Source of the DNA: UBA4421 sp965227885
GTDB lineage: Bacteria > Pseudomonadota > Gammaproteobacteria > Pseudomonadales > Azotimanducaceae
NCBI GenBank assembly: GCA_965227885.1
Contig: OZ245781.1
Location: 5,580,001-5,644,000 of the forward strand
Length of the DNA: 64,000 bases
Reading direction: 5' to 3'
Shown here: positions 44,065-52,859 of the stretch, piece by piece
Layout: each line of letters begins with the position of its first letter
Numbering within the stretch: the first letter of the stretch is position 1
Position numbers and translations under genes: made by a program
The notes under the pieces: generated by a model
Told to the model about the DNA's origin: nothing
The model's input: only the letters and a program-made list of their open reading frames with translations
Databases searched by the model: none

Positions 44065-44676
44065 TTAGTTCACCACGTCCGCGGTGAACTCGGGTTGGTA
44101 ATCGGCGGTGACATCTGAGATGGCAAGTTCGACAAACGTAGGCTCGAACCCCTTCTCAAACTCAACCGTGGTCGCACGCCGGAAGTCTCGTCCATTGGGA
44201 CCTGTACCAGTAAAGAACGCAGTGACGCGATTGCCGCCCTGCTTAACATTACCCACATACAGCTTCTGAACGCCCCCGCGGATCAGCGCATCCATCTGCT
44301 TTTTTGTATACAGGTGATGGGTGACCTCTTTACCGTTCACTTTCAGGGTAACCGCATCGAGGTTGAAAAATTCGCCCACGTCCATTGAAACGAACACAGA
44401 GACCTGGGAGCTCGCTGGAAAAAGCAGATCCTCTTCGAGAATCACAAGGTCGCGCTTGAGCTTAACCAGAGCTTTCTTAACGTCTTCCATTTCCCGGTCG
44501 AGCTTCATTTTTTTCTCAGGAGGCTCACTGGTCGGTTCGCTGGTCTGGTCTGCAGCAGTTACTTCGGGCGCCTCAGCCGCAGCCTCCGTGGCTGCCACGG
44601 GCTGATCCGCTTCCGCTAACGCACACGGTGAGATGCTTAACAAAGCGATCAGGAGGTAGTTAGCAATCCTTGGCAT
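44065..44676 (-). CDS. periplasmic coiled-coil protein of the Agl-like set
   Basis: A 203-residue protein with a signal peptide ending near residue 22 (CALAEA). A Glu/Ala/Thr-rich linker follows, then a coiled coil at about 58-85 (DREMEDVKKALVKLKRDLVILEEDL), and a C-terminal beta-rich domain. It resembles no family that I can name. It lies 23 bases ahead of the first TPR gene and is part of the operon. Confidence 0.75.
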   Translation of the reverse strand: MPRIANYLLIALLSISPCALAEADQPVAATEAAAEAPEVTAADQTSEPTSEPPEKKMKLDREMEDVKKALVKLKRDLVILEEDLLFPASSQVSVFVSMDVGEFFNLDAVTLKVNGKEVTHHLYTKKQMDALIRGGVQKLYVGNVKQGGNRVTAFFTGTGPNGRDFRRATTVEFEKGFEPTFVELAISDVTADYQPEFTADVVN

Positions 44677-44733
44677 AAAGGCGTCCTCTTAATCAACGAC
44701 AGTATTCATTGAAAGAAAGTTACCCGGGGCGCT

Positions 44734-45264
44734 TTACTCCCGAATAAGCTTCTTCACTACTTCAACGTACTTGGCTTCGTCACCGGGCTTGTAGCCGCGG
44801 TGGACATATCGGACCACGCCGTCACGGTCTACAACCACCGTACTCGGCATGGCCTCCAATTCGTATAGCTCGGAAACCGACTGGCCTTCGTCGATCAGCA
44901 CCGGGAAGGTGACATTGGTTTTGTCGACGATTTTCTTAGCGGGGGCGACTTCGCCTTCCACGTTGACACCGAGAACGGCAAAGCCTGTATCTTCATAACG
45001 CTGATGCAGGCGATCCAGAATCGGCATTTCCTGGCGGCATGGTCCACACCAGCTGGCCCAGAAATTAATGAGGACAACTTGCCCACGATATTCTTCCAGC
45101 CTCAAATTCGGTCCTTCCAGAGACTTGAGGGTAAAGTCGGGTGCAGATTCCTGAAGTTTGACACTTGCACCGGCTGAGCCAGCGACAAATGCTGCAAACA
45201 GTCCGGTCGACAGCACGAGGCCTTTCACTCGGGAAAGAGTCAGGCGGGAAAGAATTGATGGCAT
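44734..45264 (-). CDS. TlpA-like thioredoxin-fold protein
   Basis: A 176-residue exported thiol-disulfide protein. A signal or anchor segment is followed by APDFTLKSLEG and the active site WASWCGPCRQEM (C73/C76 from this start), with PVLIDEGQSVSELYEL and MPSTVVVDRDG further on. ATG 45264 is preferred because GGAG lies six bases ahead of it; ATG 45282 is possible. It is first in a same-strand series leading into the TPR and Exb-like genes, 57 bases from the next, and may keep cysteines of those proteins reduced. Confidence 0.88.
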   Translation of the reverse strand: MPSILSRLTLSRVKGLVLSTGLFAAFVAGSAGASVKLQESAPDFTLKSLEGPNLRLEEYRGQVVLINFWASWCGPCRQEMPILDRLHQRYEDTGFAVLGVNVEGEVAPAKKIVDKTNVTFPVLIDEGQSVSELYELEAMPSTVVVDRDGVVRYVHRGYKPGDEAKYVEVVKKLIRE

Positions 45265-45282
45265 CGTCTTCTCCATTTCCAT

Positions 45283-45829
45283 TCAGTTGTTGCCCCGCAA
45301 TCCGGGACAGCTCGCCCCATCTGATGAGGCTAAAAGTGCAATCGCGCCGTCGAAGTTTTTAGGGAGAGACCACTGCGATCCTTTTCAGATATCGCCTTCT
45401 GCCCACTCACTCAGAGATTTAAGGCTCTGAGCGAGCACTCGTTGTCCATACGAGCCCGCGTTCCATGCGGTATAAATCACTTCGAACTACCGGCACCAAC
45501 TGCCTGCTGCTTCCTGCTGCAATCCACCTTCTTCCTGAAAGTGGCCTGAAGGGATGAAATCCTCTCATCCAACTTCTAATTGGAAACCCGGGTACGCCGA
45601 CTGCTCGAGGAGCCACGTGCACTCCACGACAGCGCACCCAGCGCTTCGCAACCATCACGTCCATAATTTGCGGTTCCGCATCCATGCGGCGTGATATGCG
45701 CACGTTACTTGTGGGAGGAATGTGAATGTGGGACAGACGTCACAAAAGGCTCACCGCACCCTGACGTCAACCGCAGCGAGCTTGCGTTATGAGAACATCA
45801 TCAAGCTGCAGGGCGGAGAGGAGTACTGG
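45283..45829. other. intergenic region, no gene supported
   Basis: It lies between the TlpA gene and the 3' end of apbE, both minus strand, so it should contain the promoter of the Agl-like set. A minus-strand frame at 45419-45703 is Arg/Val/Trp-rich and not convincing as a protein. A CTCAGAG...CTCTGAG inverted pair lies near 45410-45433. I could not find good promoter boxes. Confidence 0.35.
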
Positions 45830-46807
45830 TCAGAGGCCGCTGAGTCCTTCCGAATAAAGGAGCTTGCCTTGTGGATCGATGATGATGGCATCCACGTTTG
45901 GCAACTGGTCGATCAAGGCCAGACCTTTTTCCGGTCCAAGCACAAACACGCTGGTGGACAATCCATCTGTAAACGTGGCTTCCGCACCGAGGATCGTCAC
46001 GCTCCAGGCACCGTCTGCACTTTTACCGGTGGTCGGATCGAGAATGTGATGGTAGCGCACGCCATCCCGCTCAAAGTAGCGTTCATAGTCACCGGAGGTG
46101 GATACTGCGGTATCGATCAGCGGCAACAACACCGACATCTCGCCTTCCTTGCGTGGGTGCTTAACCCCCACGGTCCAAGGGCGACCATCACGCTCCCCGA
46201 TAATGCGGGAGTCGCCCCCAGCAGCAACGCTGGCTTCGACAACCCCGGCCGCCTGCAGCAGCGCAATACCTCGGTCTACCGCATGGCCTTTGGCGATGCC
46301 ACCAAGGTCGATATAAACCTCAGGATGACGAAAGCGCACACGGCGGCTCGCAGCGTCAATCTCGACATATCGATAGTTGATGGCCTGAACCGCTTTCTGC
46401 ACCGTCTCCGGATCGGGCACCTTACCTGCCCGATAATCGTAATAACGCCCGATAGAGGCGTAGGTGATGTCGAACGCCCCACCGGAGAGTTCAGAAATCT
46501 GCCGGGACTTTGTCAGCAGGTCCAGCATTTCATCGGAGATGTTTACCCACCCGGACGGGGCCTCGCGATTGACCTTCGAAAGTTCACTGGATTCTTTGTA
46601 CGGCGAGAACGCGTGATCTATACGGTGCATTTCGGCGAGCACACGGTCGACCAATCTTGCCGCATGCTCCTCATCCGCGTGTTTGATCTCCACGCGCACG
46701 TTGGTACCCATTATCGGGGCTGTTTTCTCGACCCAGCCGGCCAGCGCAGGTTGCGCAGCCAGCAGCACCAGAGCGCAGACAACGCCGCGCGTGAGACATT
46801 TCATCAC
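45830..46807 (-). CDS. apbE: FAD:protein FMN transferase
   Basis: A 325-residue exported enzyme that attaches FMN to Thr of membrane redox proteins such as RnfG or NqrC. A signal peptide covers about 1-24. KTAPIMGTNVRVEI opens the domain, DLGGIAKGHAVDRG is central, and STSGDYERYFERDGVRYHHILDPTTGKS covers the FAD/metal site. Thr/Asp positions near DAIIID complete the fold. Its target protein is not encoded in the window. It stands alone, ahead of an intergenic gap. Confidence 0.94.
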   Translation of the reverse strand: MMKCLTRGVVCALVLLAAQPALAGWVEKTAPIMGTNVRVEIKHADEEHAARLVDRVLAEMHRIDHAFSPYKESSELSKVNREAPSGWVNISDEMLDLLTKSRQISELSGGAFDITYASIGRYYDYRAGKVPDPETVQKAVQAINYRYVEIDAASRRVRFRHPEVYIDLGGIAKGHAVDRGIALLQAAGVVEASVAAGGDSRIIGERDGRPWTVGVKHPRKEGEMSVLLPLIDTAVSTSGDYERYFERDGVRYHHILDPTTGKSADGAWSVTILGAEATFTDGLSTSVFVLGPEKGLALIDQLPNVDAIIIDPQGKLLYSEGLSGL

Positions 46808-46871
46808 CCAGAATCCTTGTTGGGTTCTTCAGCCGCCAAGTGTAGAGATCACTAGTGCAAGAAATGTGATC

Positions 46872-48017
46872 TCAAGCACACTCCGCTGCCAGACTCCCGA
46901 TTGCCACCCCGCGACGCCCCTGACGGATGTTGTTACGATCATGACCCGAAGTGAGATATGCCAGCGAGATCCCGGTTGCTGGATCCACCCAGCAGAGCTG
47001 ACCACCCGCACCGTTGTGGCCAAATGTCTCGGGGGAATTGGTTTTCCCGAAGCCACGGAAATTACGACTTTCGTCGCCTGCGATGATGATACCCAGCGCG
47101 CGATTGGCGGGCTTTCTGAACATCAGATCCTGGAGGTCGCCGGATCGAATGCGCCTCGCACTCGCACGGGTCTCTTCCGACCAGATTTCCGTCCCGTTTA
47201 ATCCGCCATGCAGCAGCGCCTGGTAAAAGAGCGCCATATCGTGAGCATTGGCAAAGCCACCGCCGCCGGGGATGCCCACAGCCCTGACCTCGGGTAAGTT
47301 GAAGGCGAGCAGTGCTTCTTCGGTGACTTCGGTTTCCGGCGGCACCGGCAGGCCAAGTTTTTTGTAGTCCTCTTCGGTCATCGCCACGCCGCTGTGCTCT
47401 ACCGGCAATGCACGTGCATTTTCACTTTCGGGTAGCCCGACAAAGAGATTCTGCAAACCCAGCGGCTCAACGACCCGGGTGCGAACAAATTCGGTGTACG
47501 GCATACCGCTTCTGCGTTCGATAATTTCAGCGATTACCCACATGGAGCTGGTGGGGTGATATTCAAATTGCGAGCCCGGCTCGAAAGAAAGGCGCCATTG
47601 GGCAAATCGTTCCAGCGTTTCTTCTTTTGAATTCCACTGCAGCGGTCTGAACGGTGCATGCGGAAAGCCTGCGGTATGCGTAAACAGTTGCTGAACGGTG
47701 ATCCCTTCTTTGCCGTTGGAGGCAAATTCGGGAATGATGTCAGCCACCAACTCCTCTTCAGCCAGTTTGCCTTCCTGGAAAAGGAGCCATGCGGCGGCAG
47801 AGGTTATGCCTTTGGTCGCGGAGAAGATGGCAATGAGCGAGTTATTGCTGGCAGTCCCGTACGACTCGCATACGGCGATTTTACCGTGCCTGCCGATGGC
47901 AATTTGTGCCGCTGGCAACAGACCCTCATCTACCTCTCGCCGTACACGGTTAAGCAGCGCTTCAACCTTTTCAGCGTTTAAACCTAATTCTTCTGCTTCA
48001 TTAATAGCTGCACTCAT
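46872..48017 (-). CDS. serine hydrolase of the beta-lactamase/esterase (EstB) type
   Basis: A 381-residue class C beta-lactamase-fold protein. The nucleophile motif is SATK near residue 70 (FSATKGITSAA), a Tyr motif lies in FEYHPTSSMWVIAE near 160, and a HNGAGGQ segment replaces the KTG near 350. This is the pattern of esterases and peptidases rather than true beta-lactamases. No signal peptide is seen. ATG 48017 has AGGAGG seven bases upstream, so that start is chosen over an earlier one. It precedes no clear partner. Confidence 0.87.
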   Translation of the reverse strand: MSAAINEAEELGLNAEKVEALLNRVRREVDEGLLPAAQIAIGRHGKIAVCESYGTASNNSLIAIFSATKGITSAAAWLLFQEGKLAEEELVADIIPEFASNGKEGITVQQLFTHTAGFPHAPFRPLQWNSKEETLERFAQWRLSFEPGSQFEYHPTSSMWVIAEIIERRSGMPYTEFVRTRVVEPLGLQNLFVGLPESENARALPVEHSGVAMTEEDYKKLGLPVPPETEVTEEALLAFNLPEVRAVGIPGGGGFANAHDMALFYQALLHGGLNGTEIWSEETRASARRIRSGDLQDLMFRKPANRALGIIIAGDESRNFRGFGKTNSPETFGHNGAGGQLCWVDPATGISLAYLTSGHDRNNIRQGRRGVAIGSLAAECA

Positions 48018-48050
48018 CGCTGCCCTCCTCAAATTTCGTTTCGCTTGTTC

Positions 48051-48857
48051 TCAGTCCATCATAACAATCTTCATGAGCTGCTGAACTGAATCCTGATGTC
48101 TCGCAGTCTCAGCCGCCCCCGCCTCTTCCTCGGGCGCGGGCAAAAGATCAAAGTGACCGTACGTATCTTCCCCGGTGACCAGAACAGCGGTATCTCGAGC
48201 CTTGGTCTGCCTGACATGGGTGGCGCAAAAGCGCAGTACCATACCGATGCGTCTGTCATCCGTATCATTGCGGTCGCTGCCGTGCACAAGGCGCACATGG
48301 TGGAGCGACATTTCTCCCGCTTGCAAAGGCGCCAGTACACACTTGGATTCGTCCAACTGGTCCTTGATGGTCTGGCCGCGCGACAACAGATTATCGTCCG
48401 CGTAGGTGTTGTCGTGCTCGTGCAGCGCTTCGAGATGGCTACCAGGTAAAAACCGCATAGGTCCTGTGGCCGGCCCCGCATCGGATAGTGCGATCCACGC
48501 GGTCAGCACATCATGTGGTTCCAACCCCCAATAATTGGCGTCCTGGTGCAAACTCACAAACTTGCCGTCGCGGGGTTCTTTGATAAACCACTGGGTCGAC
48601 CAGAGCAACACATTCGGCCCAAGCAGGCTGACCACCGGTCCGATTACACGAGGATCGGTGACCGCATCCCACGCCCATCGATGGATCAAGTGTATGTCGT
48701 TACGCAAACCTGCAGCCTGCGCGCCGTGCTCAGTTTCGAAGCGTTCGAGCGCAGCTCTCAGCTGAGTTGCTTCTTCACCCGTAAATGCAGGGACAGGTGA
48801 GAGATAGCCAGCCTGTTCGTACTGTTGTACTCGCTCGGAATTCAGTTTGTGGGTCAT
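48051..48857 (-). CDS. phytanoyl-CoA dioxygenase (PhyH) family protein
   Basis: A 268-residue Fe(II)/2-oxoglutarate oxygenase. It shows the metal pair HQDANYWG near residue 105, the PGSHLEALHEHDN helix near 150, and the final His in VHGSDRND near 205 with Arg in RIGMVLRF. Bacterial members hydroxylate varied small molecules; the substrate is unknown. It lies 34 bases ahead of the serine hydrolase gene on the same strand and may be its operon partner. Confidence 0.9.
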   Translation of the reverse strand: MTHKLNSERVQQYEQAGYLSPVPAFTGEEATQLRAALERFETEHGAQAAGLRNDIHLIHRWAWDAVTDPRVIGPVVSLLGPNVLLWSTQWFIKEPRDGKFVSLHQDANYWGLEPHDVLTAWIALSDAGPATGPMRFLPGSHLEALHEHDNTYADDNLLSRGQTIKDQLDESKCVLAPLQAGEMSLHHVRLVHGSDRNDTDDRRIGMVLRFCATHVRQTKARDTAVLVTGEDTYGHFDLLPAPEEEAGAAETARHQDSVQQLMKIVMMD

Positions 48858-48969
48858 ATGCTTAGACCAACTTCGACCATCTTCCCTGCCTCTTTACCTT
48901 CCCATCGATTGCCGTGGGCTTGTAGCACTCCTACAATGCTCCGCTCCCCAAATATATAAATAAAGTTCC

Positions 48970-49944
48970 ATGGACACAAAACAGGGGCTGGTCGGCTCTA
49001 TCGGCAACACGCCACTCATCCGCATCGATTCGCTATCCGAAGAAACAGGTTGCGATATCCTCGGCAAGGCAGAGTTCATGAATCCAGGGGGTTCGGTAAA
49101 AGACAGAGCAGCCTGGTGGATGATCCGCGAAGCTGAAAAATCCGGCGCACTGCAGCCAGGTGGTACCGTTGTGGAAGGCACGGCTGGCAACACGGGTATA
49201 GGCATCGTCCATGTGTGCAATGCTCGCGGCTACAAGTCGGTCATTTACATGCCCGACAACCAGTCCCAGGAGAAGGTCGATATTCTCAACACGCTAGGCG
49301 CAGAAGTCCGGGTTGTACCCACTGTGCCTTACGCAGACGAGATGAACTACCAGAAGCAAGCTGGCCGCTACGCAGCGACGCTGGAAAATGCGGTCTGGGC
49401 AAATCAATTCGACAACACCGCCAATCGTCTGGCCCACTATGAGAGTACCGGGCCAGAAATCTGGTCTCAGACCGACGGTAAGATCGATGCATTCACTTGC
49501 TCGGTAGGCACAGGCGGCACCCTCGCGGGCATGTCACGTTACCTCAAAGAACAAAGTTCAGACGTAAAGATTGTGCTAACTGATCCACATGGCAGCGCAC
49601 TCTACAACTGGGTAACCACCGGCGAGGCAACAATGACGCCCGGGCCCTCCATCACGGAAGGCATCGGCAACTCCCGAGTGACGGACAACCTGGCCGGGAC
49701 TGAAATCGACGATGCTGTGCAGATTAACGACCAGGATATGGTCGACATGGTCTATCGAATGCTCAGAGAAGACGGCTGGTTTTTCGGCTCAAGCACGGGC
49801 ATCAATCTGTGCGGTGCTGTCGAGGTGGCAAAAAAGCTGGGGCCCGGACACACCGTCGTGACCATGTTGTGCGACGATGGCAGCAAGTACCGCTCGCGGC
49901 TTTTCAACCCTGAGTTTCTTGCAGCAACAGGTCTGACGGCTTAA
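48970..49944 (+). CDS. cysteine synthase family PLP enzyme
   Basis: A 324-residue fold-type II PLP enzyme of the O-acetylserine sulfhydrylase group. The PLP Lys is K44 in NPGGSVKDRAA. The substrate loop EGTAGNTGIGI is near 75, the phosphate loop SVGTGGTLAGM near 175, and a GSSTGIN segment near 270. It probably makes cysteine from O-acetylserine and sulfide, or acts on a related substrate. It is divergent from the PhyH gene with 112 bases between, which hold no obvious regulator site. Confidence 0.9.
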   Translation: MDTKQGLVGSIGNTPLIRIDSLSEETGCDILGKAEFMNPGGSVKDRAAWWMIREAEKSGALQPGGTVVEGTAGNTGIGIVHVCNARGYKSVIYMPDNQSQEKVDILNTLGAEVRVVPTVPYADEMNYQKQAGRYAATLENAVWANQFDNTANRLAHYESTGPEIWSQTDGKIDAFTCSVGTGGTLAGMSRYLKEQSSDVKIVLTDPHGSALYNWVTTGEATMTPGPSITEGIGNSRVTDNLAGTEIDDAVQINDQDMVDMVYRMLREDGWFFGSSTGINLCGAVEVAKKLGPGHTVVTMLCDDGSKYRSRLFNPEFLAATGLTA

Positions 49945-49982
49945 CGGCGAGCGAAGCACTGCCATAAACTGAGAGAGCGTAT

Positions 49983-50750
49983 ATGAAATGGTTGAAACGA
50001 ATCTTCGCTGACGAACGCAGTCACTCGGAATCAAACTCACAAACGCCCAACGCAGACAGACCCCAGTTGGATGACATATTGACCAAACTGGCGTCTTTTA
50101 GACGTGACGCTCTGGTGCCGATCACCGAAGCTGCAGACGGGCCACCGGAGAGTTCCAAATTTTCCGGGTTGCCGTTGATCGTCGAAGGTACTGATTGGCC
50201 CGTCTGCCACAATTGTACCCAGCCGATGCAACTGTTCTTTCAACTCAACCTGTCAGAGGTTGACCACCCATACCCAACCAAAAACGGTGTGTTGCAACTC
50301 TTCTACTGCACTTCGTCAGAGCCTTTGTGCGAAGTGGACTGCAAATCTTACTTCCCTTTCAGCAAGGCAACCTTGGCGCGGGTTGTCAGCGGCGAGCCGA
50401 CCCTGTTTGAAGTTCCAAGCGGAGATTTTTTTCCCGGCCGCAGAATTGTGTCCTGGCAGCGACGGCCGGACTTTCCGGCAGAACTTGAGGACGCGTCGAT
50501 CACCGACGATGAATACGATATCCTGATTGAACACTTCCCACTGTCAGGTGAGAAGCTTGGAGGCTGGCCCAACTGGGTTCAGGATGAAGAGTTACCGGAC
50601 TGTCGAACCTGTGGCCAGCAGATGGAATTTCTGGTGCAGATAGACTCAAATGGTCACTTGCCGTACATGTTTGGTGACATGGGATGCGGCCATCTCAGCT
50701 TTTGCAGAAATCACCCGGACGAAATGTCCTTCCACTGGGCCTGCCACTGA
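49983..50750 (+). CDS. DUF1963-like protein with two CxxC motifs
   Basis: A 255-residue soluble protein. Its middle resembles DUF1963 (SKFSGLPLIVEGTDWPVCHNC, QLNLSEVD), and two CxxC pairs, CHNC and CRTC, lie near residues 75 and 210. Two further cysteines lie close to its C-terminal end (MGCGHLSFC). A zinc-binding or fold-stabilising role is likely. Function is unknown. It begins 38 bases after the cysteine synthase gene and may be co-transcribed with it. Confidence 0.75.
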   Translation: MKWLKRIFADERSHSESNSQTPNADRPQLDDILTKLASFRRDALVPITEAADGPPESSKFSGLPLIVEGTDWPVCHNCTQPMQLFFQLNLSEVDHPYPTKNGVLQLFYCTSSEPLCEVDCKSYFPFSKATLARVVSGEPTLFEVPSGDFFPGRRIVSWQRRPDFPAELEDASITDDEYDILIEHFPLSGEKLGGWPNWVQDEELPDCRTCGQQMEFLVQIDSNGHLPYMFGDMGCGHLSFCRNHPDEMSFHWACH

Positions 50751-50795
50751 AAGATCAAGCGTTCTTGCTCCCCTGTTTTTTACCGAGAGGATGTA

Positions 50796-51656
50796 TTACC
50801 GAGAGACAGGCACTCGGGCTAGCGGTACCGGCAGACCAGCCACACCCACTCGAATTCTGAACACCCCGCCTGCTTTTTCACCCGGCAGATCATCCGACCC
50901 GGAAACAATGTAGAGATCCTTGAGATCCTCGCCACCAAAGCAGACGCTGGTGCACATGGGGTGAGGAATTTCAATGTGCTCTCGATGCGATCCATCCGCG
51001 TTGTAGACACCAACCCCCTTCCCACCACCGGCCAACGCTACCCACACAGCACCATCTTCTGACACCACCAGGCCATCGGGGGCGCCGGTCTCAGTTTTCG
51101 CGAAGTGTTGTTTTTCGCCTAGGTCACCGTTGTCAGCCACTTCATAACAAAAGACTGATCGCCTCAGAGAATCGGAGTGGTAAAGCGTTCTGCCATCCGG
51201 TGAAAAGCCCAGACCATTTGTCAGTCTGACGTCTTCGGCGACAACTCGGGAGGATCCATCCAGATCGATGAGATACAAGTTTTCCGACTGCGGCGCACGG
51301 CCATCGTCAAAAACAGGGCTGGATCCCAGGCCGCCCGCGTATATCCGCCCTTTGTGATCTGCCGTAATGTCATTAAAACCAACCAACCCGGCGGCTTCAT
51401 CACGCTCAAGGAGCGTCACCGTCGGTCCACCGTCGAAGGATTTGTAGCTGATGTTGCGGCCGCTGACCACCATGCCACCGTCAACATGCTCTGCCATGCC
51501 GCCTATGCCTTTGCGATGGGCAAAAACTTCCTGGACGGCGCCATCCTCGGCAAGGCAATACACACCTCCAAACGTCACGTCACTGAACAGCAAGCCACGC
51601 CCTGGCACCCAGACAGGCCCTTCAATCAGTCCATAACCCTCACTCAAAGTTTCCAT
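50796..51656 (-). CDS. SMP-30/gluconolactonase family protein
   Basis: A 286-residue six-bladed beta-propeller lactonase. The metal Glu is in LIEGPVWVPGRG near residue 10, Asn in FNDITADHKGRIYAGGL near 95, and Asp in GLGFSPDGRTLYHSDS near 150. Such enzymes open sugar lactones in aldose oxidation. The substrate is not identifiable. It is convergent with the DUF1963-like gene and divergent from the Ldh-family dehydrogenase. Confidence 0.9.
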   Translation of the reverse strand: METLSEGYGLIEGPVWVPGRGLLFSDVTFGGVYCLAEDGAVQEVFAHRKGIGGMAEHVDGGMVVSGRNISYKSFDGGPTVTLLERDEAAGLVGFNDITADHKGRIYAGGLGSSPVFDDGRAPQSENLYLIDLDGSSRVVAEDVRLTNGLGFSPDGRTLYHSDSLRRSVFCYEVADNGDLGEKQHFAKTETGAPDGLVVSEDGAVWVALAGGGKGVGVYNADGSHREHIEIPHPMCTSVCFGGEDLKDLYIVSGSDDLPGEKAGGVFRIRVGVAGLPVPLARVPVSR

Positions 51657-51736
51657 GCAGTCCCTCCGCTCTTGTTTACCCCTGCCGTGAACACTAGCAT
51701 GAGTCGAAATAACAACGACAGTCGCGAAGTAAGCCT

Positions 51737-52807
51737 ATGACCATGCAGATACAAGCCGATCAGCTCAGTCAATTTGTGCAGAACATTTTCCTGAGTCTGG
51801 AAACCAATGCCGAAATGGCAAAAGAAGTTGCGGAACATCTGGTCGCGGCCAACCTGAAAGGTCACGACAGCCATGGGGTCGGTATGGCCCCGGCTTACGT
51901 CCGCAACATCAAAGCGGGTCTGCTCGCCAAAGATGCACATGCCGAGGTCACCAAAGACAATGGCGCCGTCATGGTCATAGACGGCAACTTCGGATTTGGT
52001 CAGGTGGTTGGCCGGGAAGCCTGTGATCTGGCGATAGAGCGAGTAAAAGATACCGGCGTGGTCTGCACGGGCGTACGTAACTGCCACCACCTCGGACGTA
52101 TTGGGACCTATGCAGAACACTGCGCGGCGCAGGGTCTGGTGTCACTACACATGGTCAATGTGGTCGGCCACGATCCAATTGTTGCGCCTTTCGGTGGACG
52201 CGAGCGACGCTTCACAACAAACCCTTTCACGTGCGCCGTACCTGTTAAGGACGGGGCACCCGTTGTTCTGGACATGGCCACCAGCGCCATAGCCATGGGG
52301 AAGGTTCGGGTTGCGCATGAAGCCGGGCAAAAGGTCCAGGCGGACGCGTTGATCGACAGCGAAGGTATTCCAACAGACGACCCGTCTGTCCTCTTTTCTC
52401 GCCCGGTAGGCGCTTTAGGACCATTTGGCTCTCACAAAGGTTATGGTCTCGCCGTTATGTGCGAACTTCTGGGCGGCGCGCTCGCAGGCGAATGGACCGC
52501 TCAACCAGGGAATGAACGCAACAATCACATCGTCAACAACATGTTTATGGTCGTACTCGACCCAGCAGCCTTTGGCGGTCTGGAAAAGTTCCAGCACGAA
52601 GTCACGGAAATGATCGCCTACATCCATTCAACTGCCCCGGCAGCTGGGGTAGATCGTGTGCGTGTGCCTGGTGAGCCCGAAAGGGAGAGCGTGGCGGTTC
52701 GATCTGAGTCCGGCATACCTCTATCAGAGGGCGCCTGGGATGAGTTGGCAAAAGCCGCTCTTGCAGCCGGGGTTGAACAGACAACAATCGACGCCGCATT
52801 GGCTTAA
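51737..52807 (+). CDS. Ldh family (malate/L-lactate/ureidoglycolate) dehydrogenase
   Basis: A 356-residue NAD(P)-dependent 2-hydroxyacid dehydrogenase of the MDH/LDH2 type, not the Rossmann LDH fold. Typical parts are GHDSHGVGMAPAYVRNI with the catalytic His near residue 45, GFGQVVGREACDLAIE, and FTTNPFTCAVPVKDG near 155. It may oxidise malate, sulfolactate or another 2-hydroxy acid. An ATG six bases after the chosen start is possible. A strong bidirectional terminator follows. Confidence 0.9.
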   Translation: MTMQIQADQLSQFVQNIFLSLETNAEMAKEVAEHLVAANLKGHDSHGVGMAPAYVRNIKAGLLAKDAHAEVTKDNGAVMVIDGNFGFGQVVGREACDLAIERVKDTGVVCTGVRNCHHLGRIGTYAEHCAAQGLVSLHMVNVVGHDPIVAPFGGRERRFTTNPFTCAVPVKDGAPVVLDMATSAIAMGKVRVAHEAGQKVQADALIDSEGIPTDDPSVLFSRPVGALGPFGSHKGYGLAVMCELLGGALAGEWTAQPGNERNNHIVNNMFMVVLDPAAFGGLEKFQHEVTEMIAYIHSTAPAAGVDRVRVPGEPERESVAVRSESGIPLSEGAWDELAKAALAAGVEQTTIDAALA

Positions 52808-52821
52808 CAGAAGCTAAAAAA

Positions 52822-52848
52822 AGCCCGGCTTCAGCCGGGCTATTTTTG
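52822..52848 (+). terminator. bidirectional intrinsic terminator
   Basis: AGCCCGGCT-TC-AGCCGGGCT (52822-52841) is followed by ATTTTTG on the plus strand and preceded by a run of A, which gives a T-run on the minus strand. It separates the convergent Ldh-family and TonB-receptor genes and serves both. Confidence 0.92.
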
Positions 52849-52859
52849 CTCCGCGTCGA

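Noticed and set aside
45419..45703. 94-codon minus-strand frame upstream of the TlpA gene
   Set aside because: Composition looks random; no signal, domain or ribosome site supports it.
45722..46855. Long plus-strand open frame opposite apbE
   Set aside because: ApbE motifs are intact on the minus strand; the plus frame has no recognisable domain.
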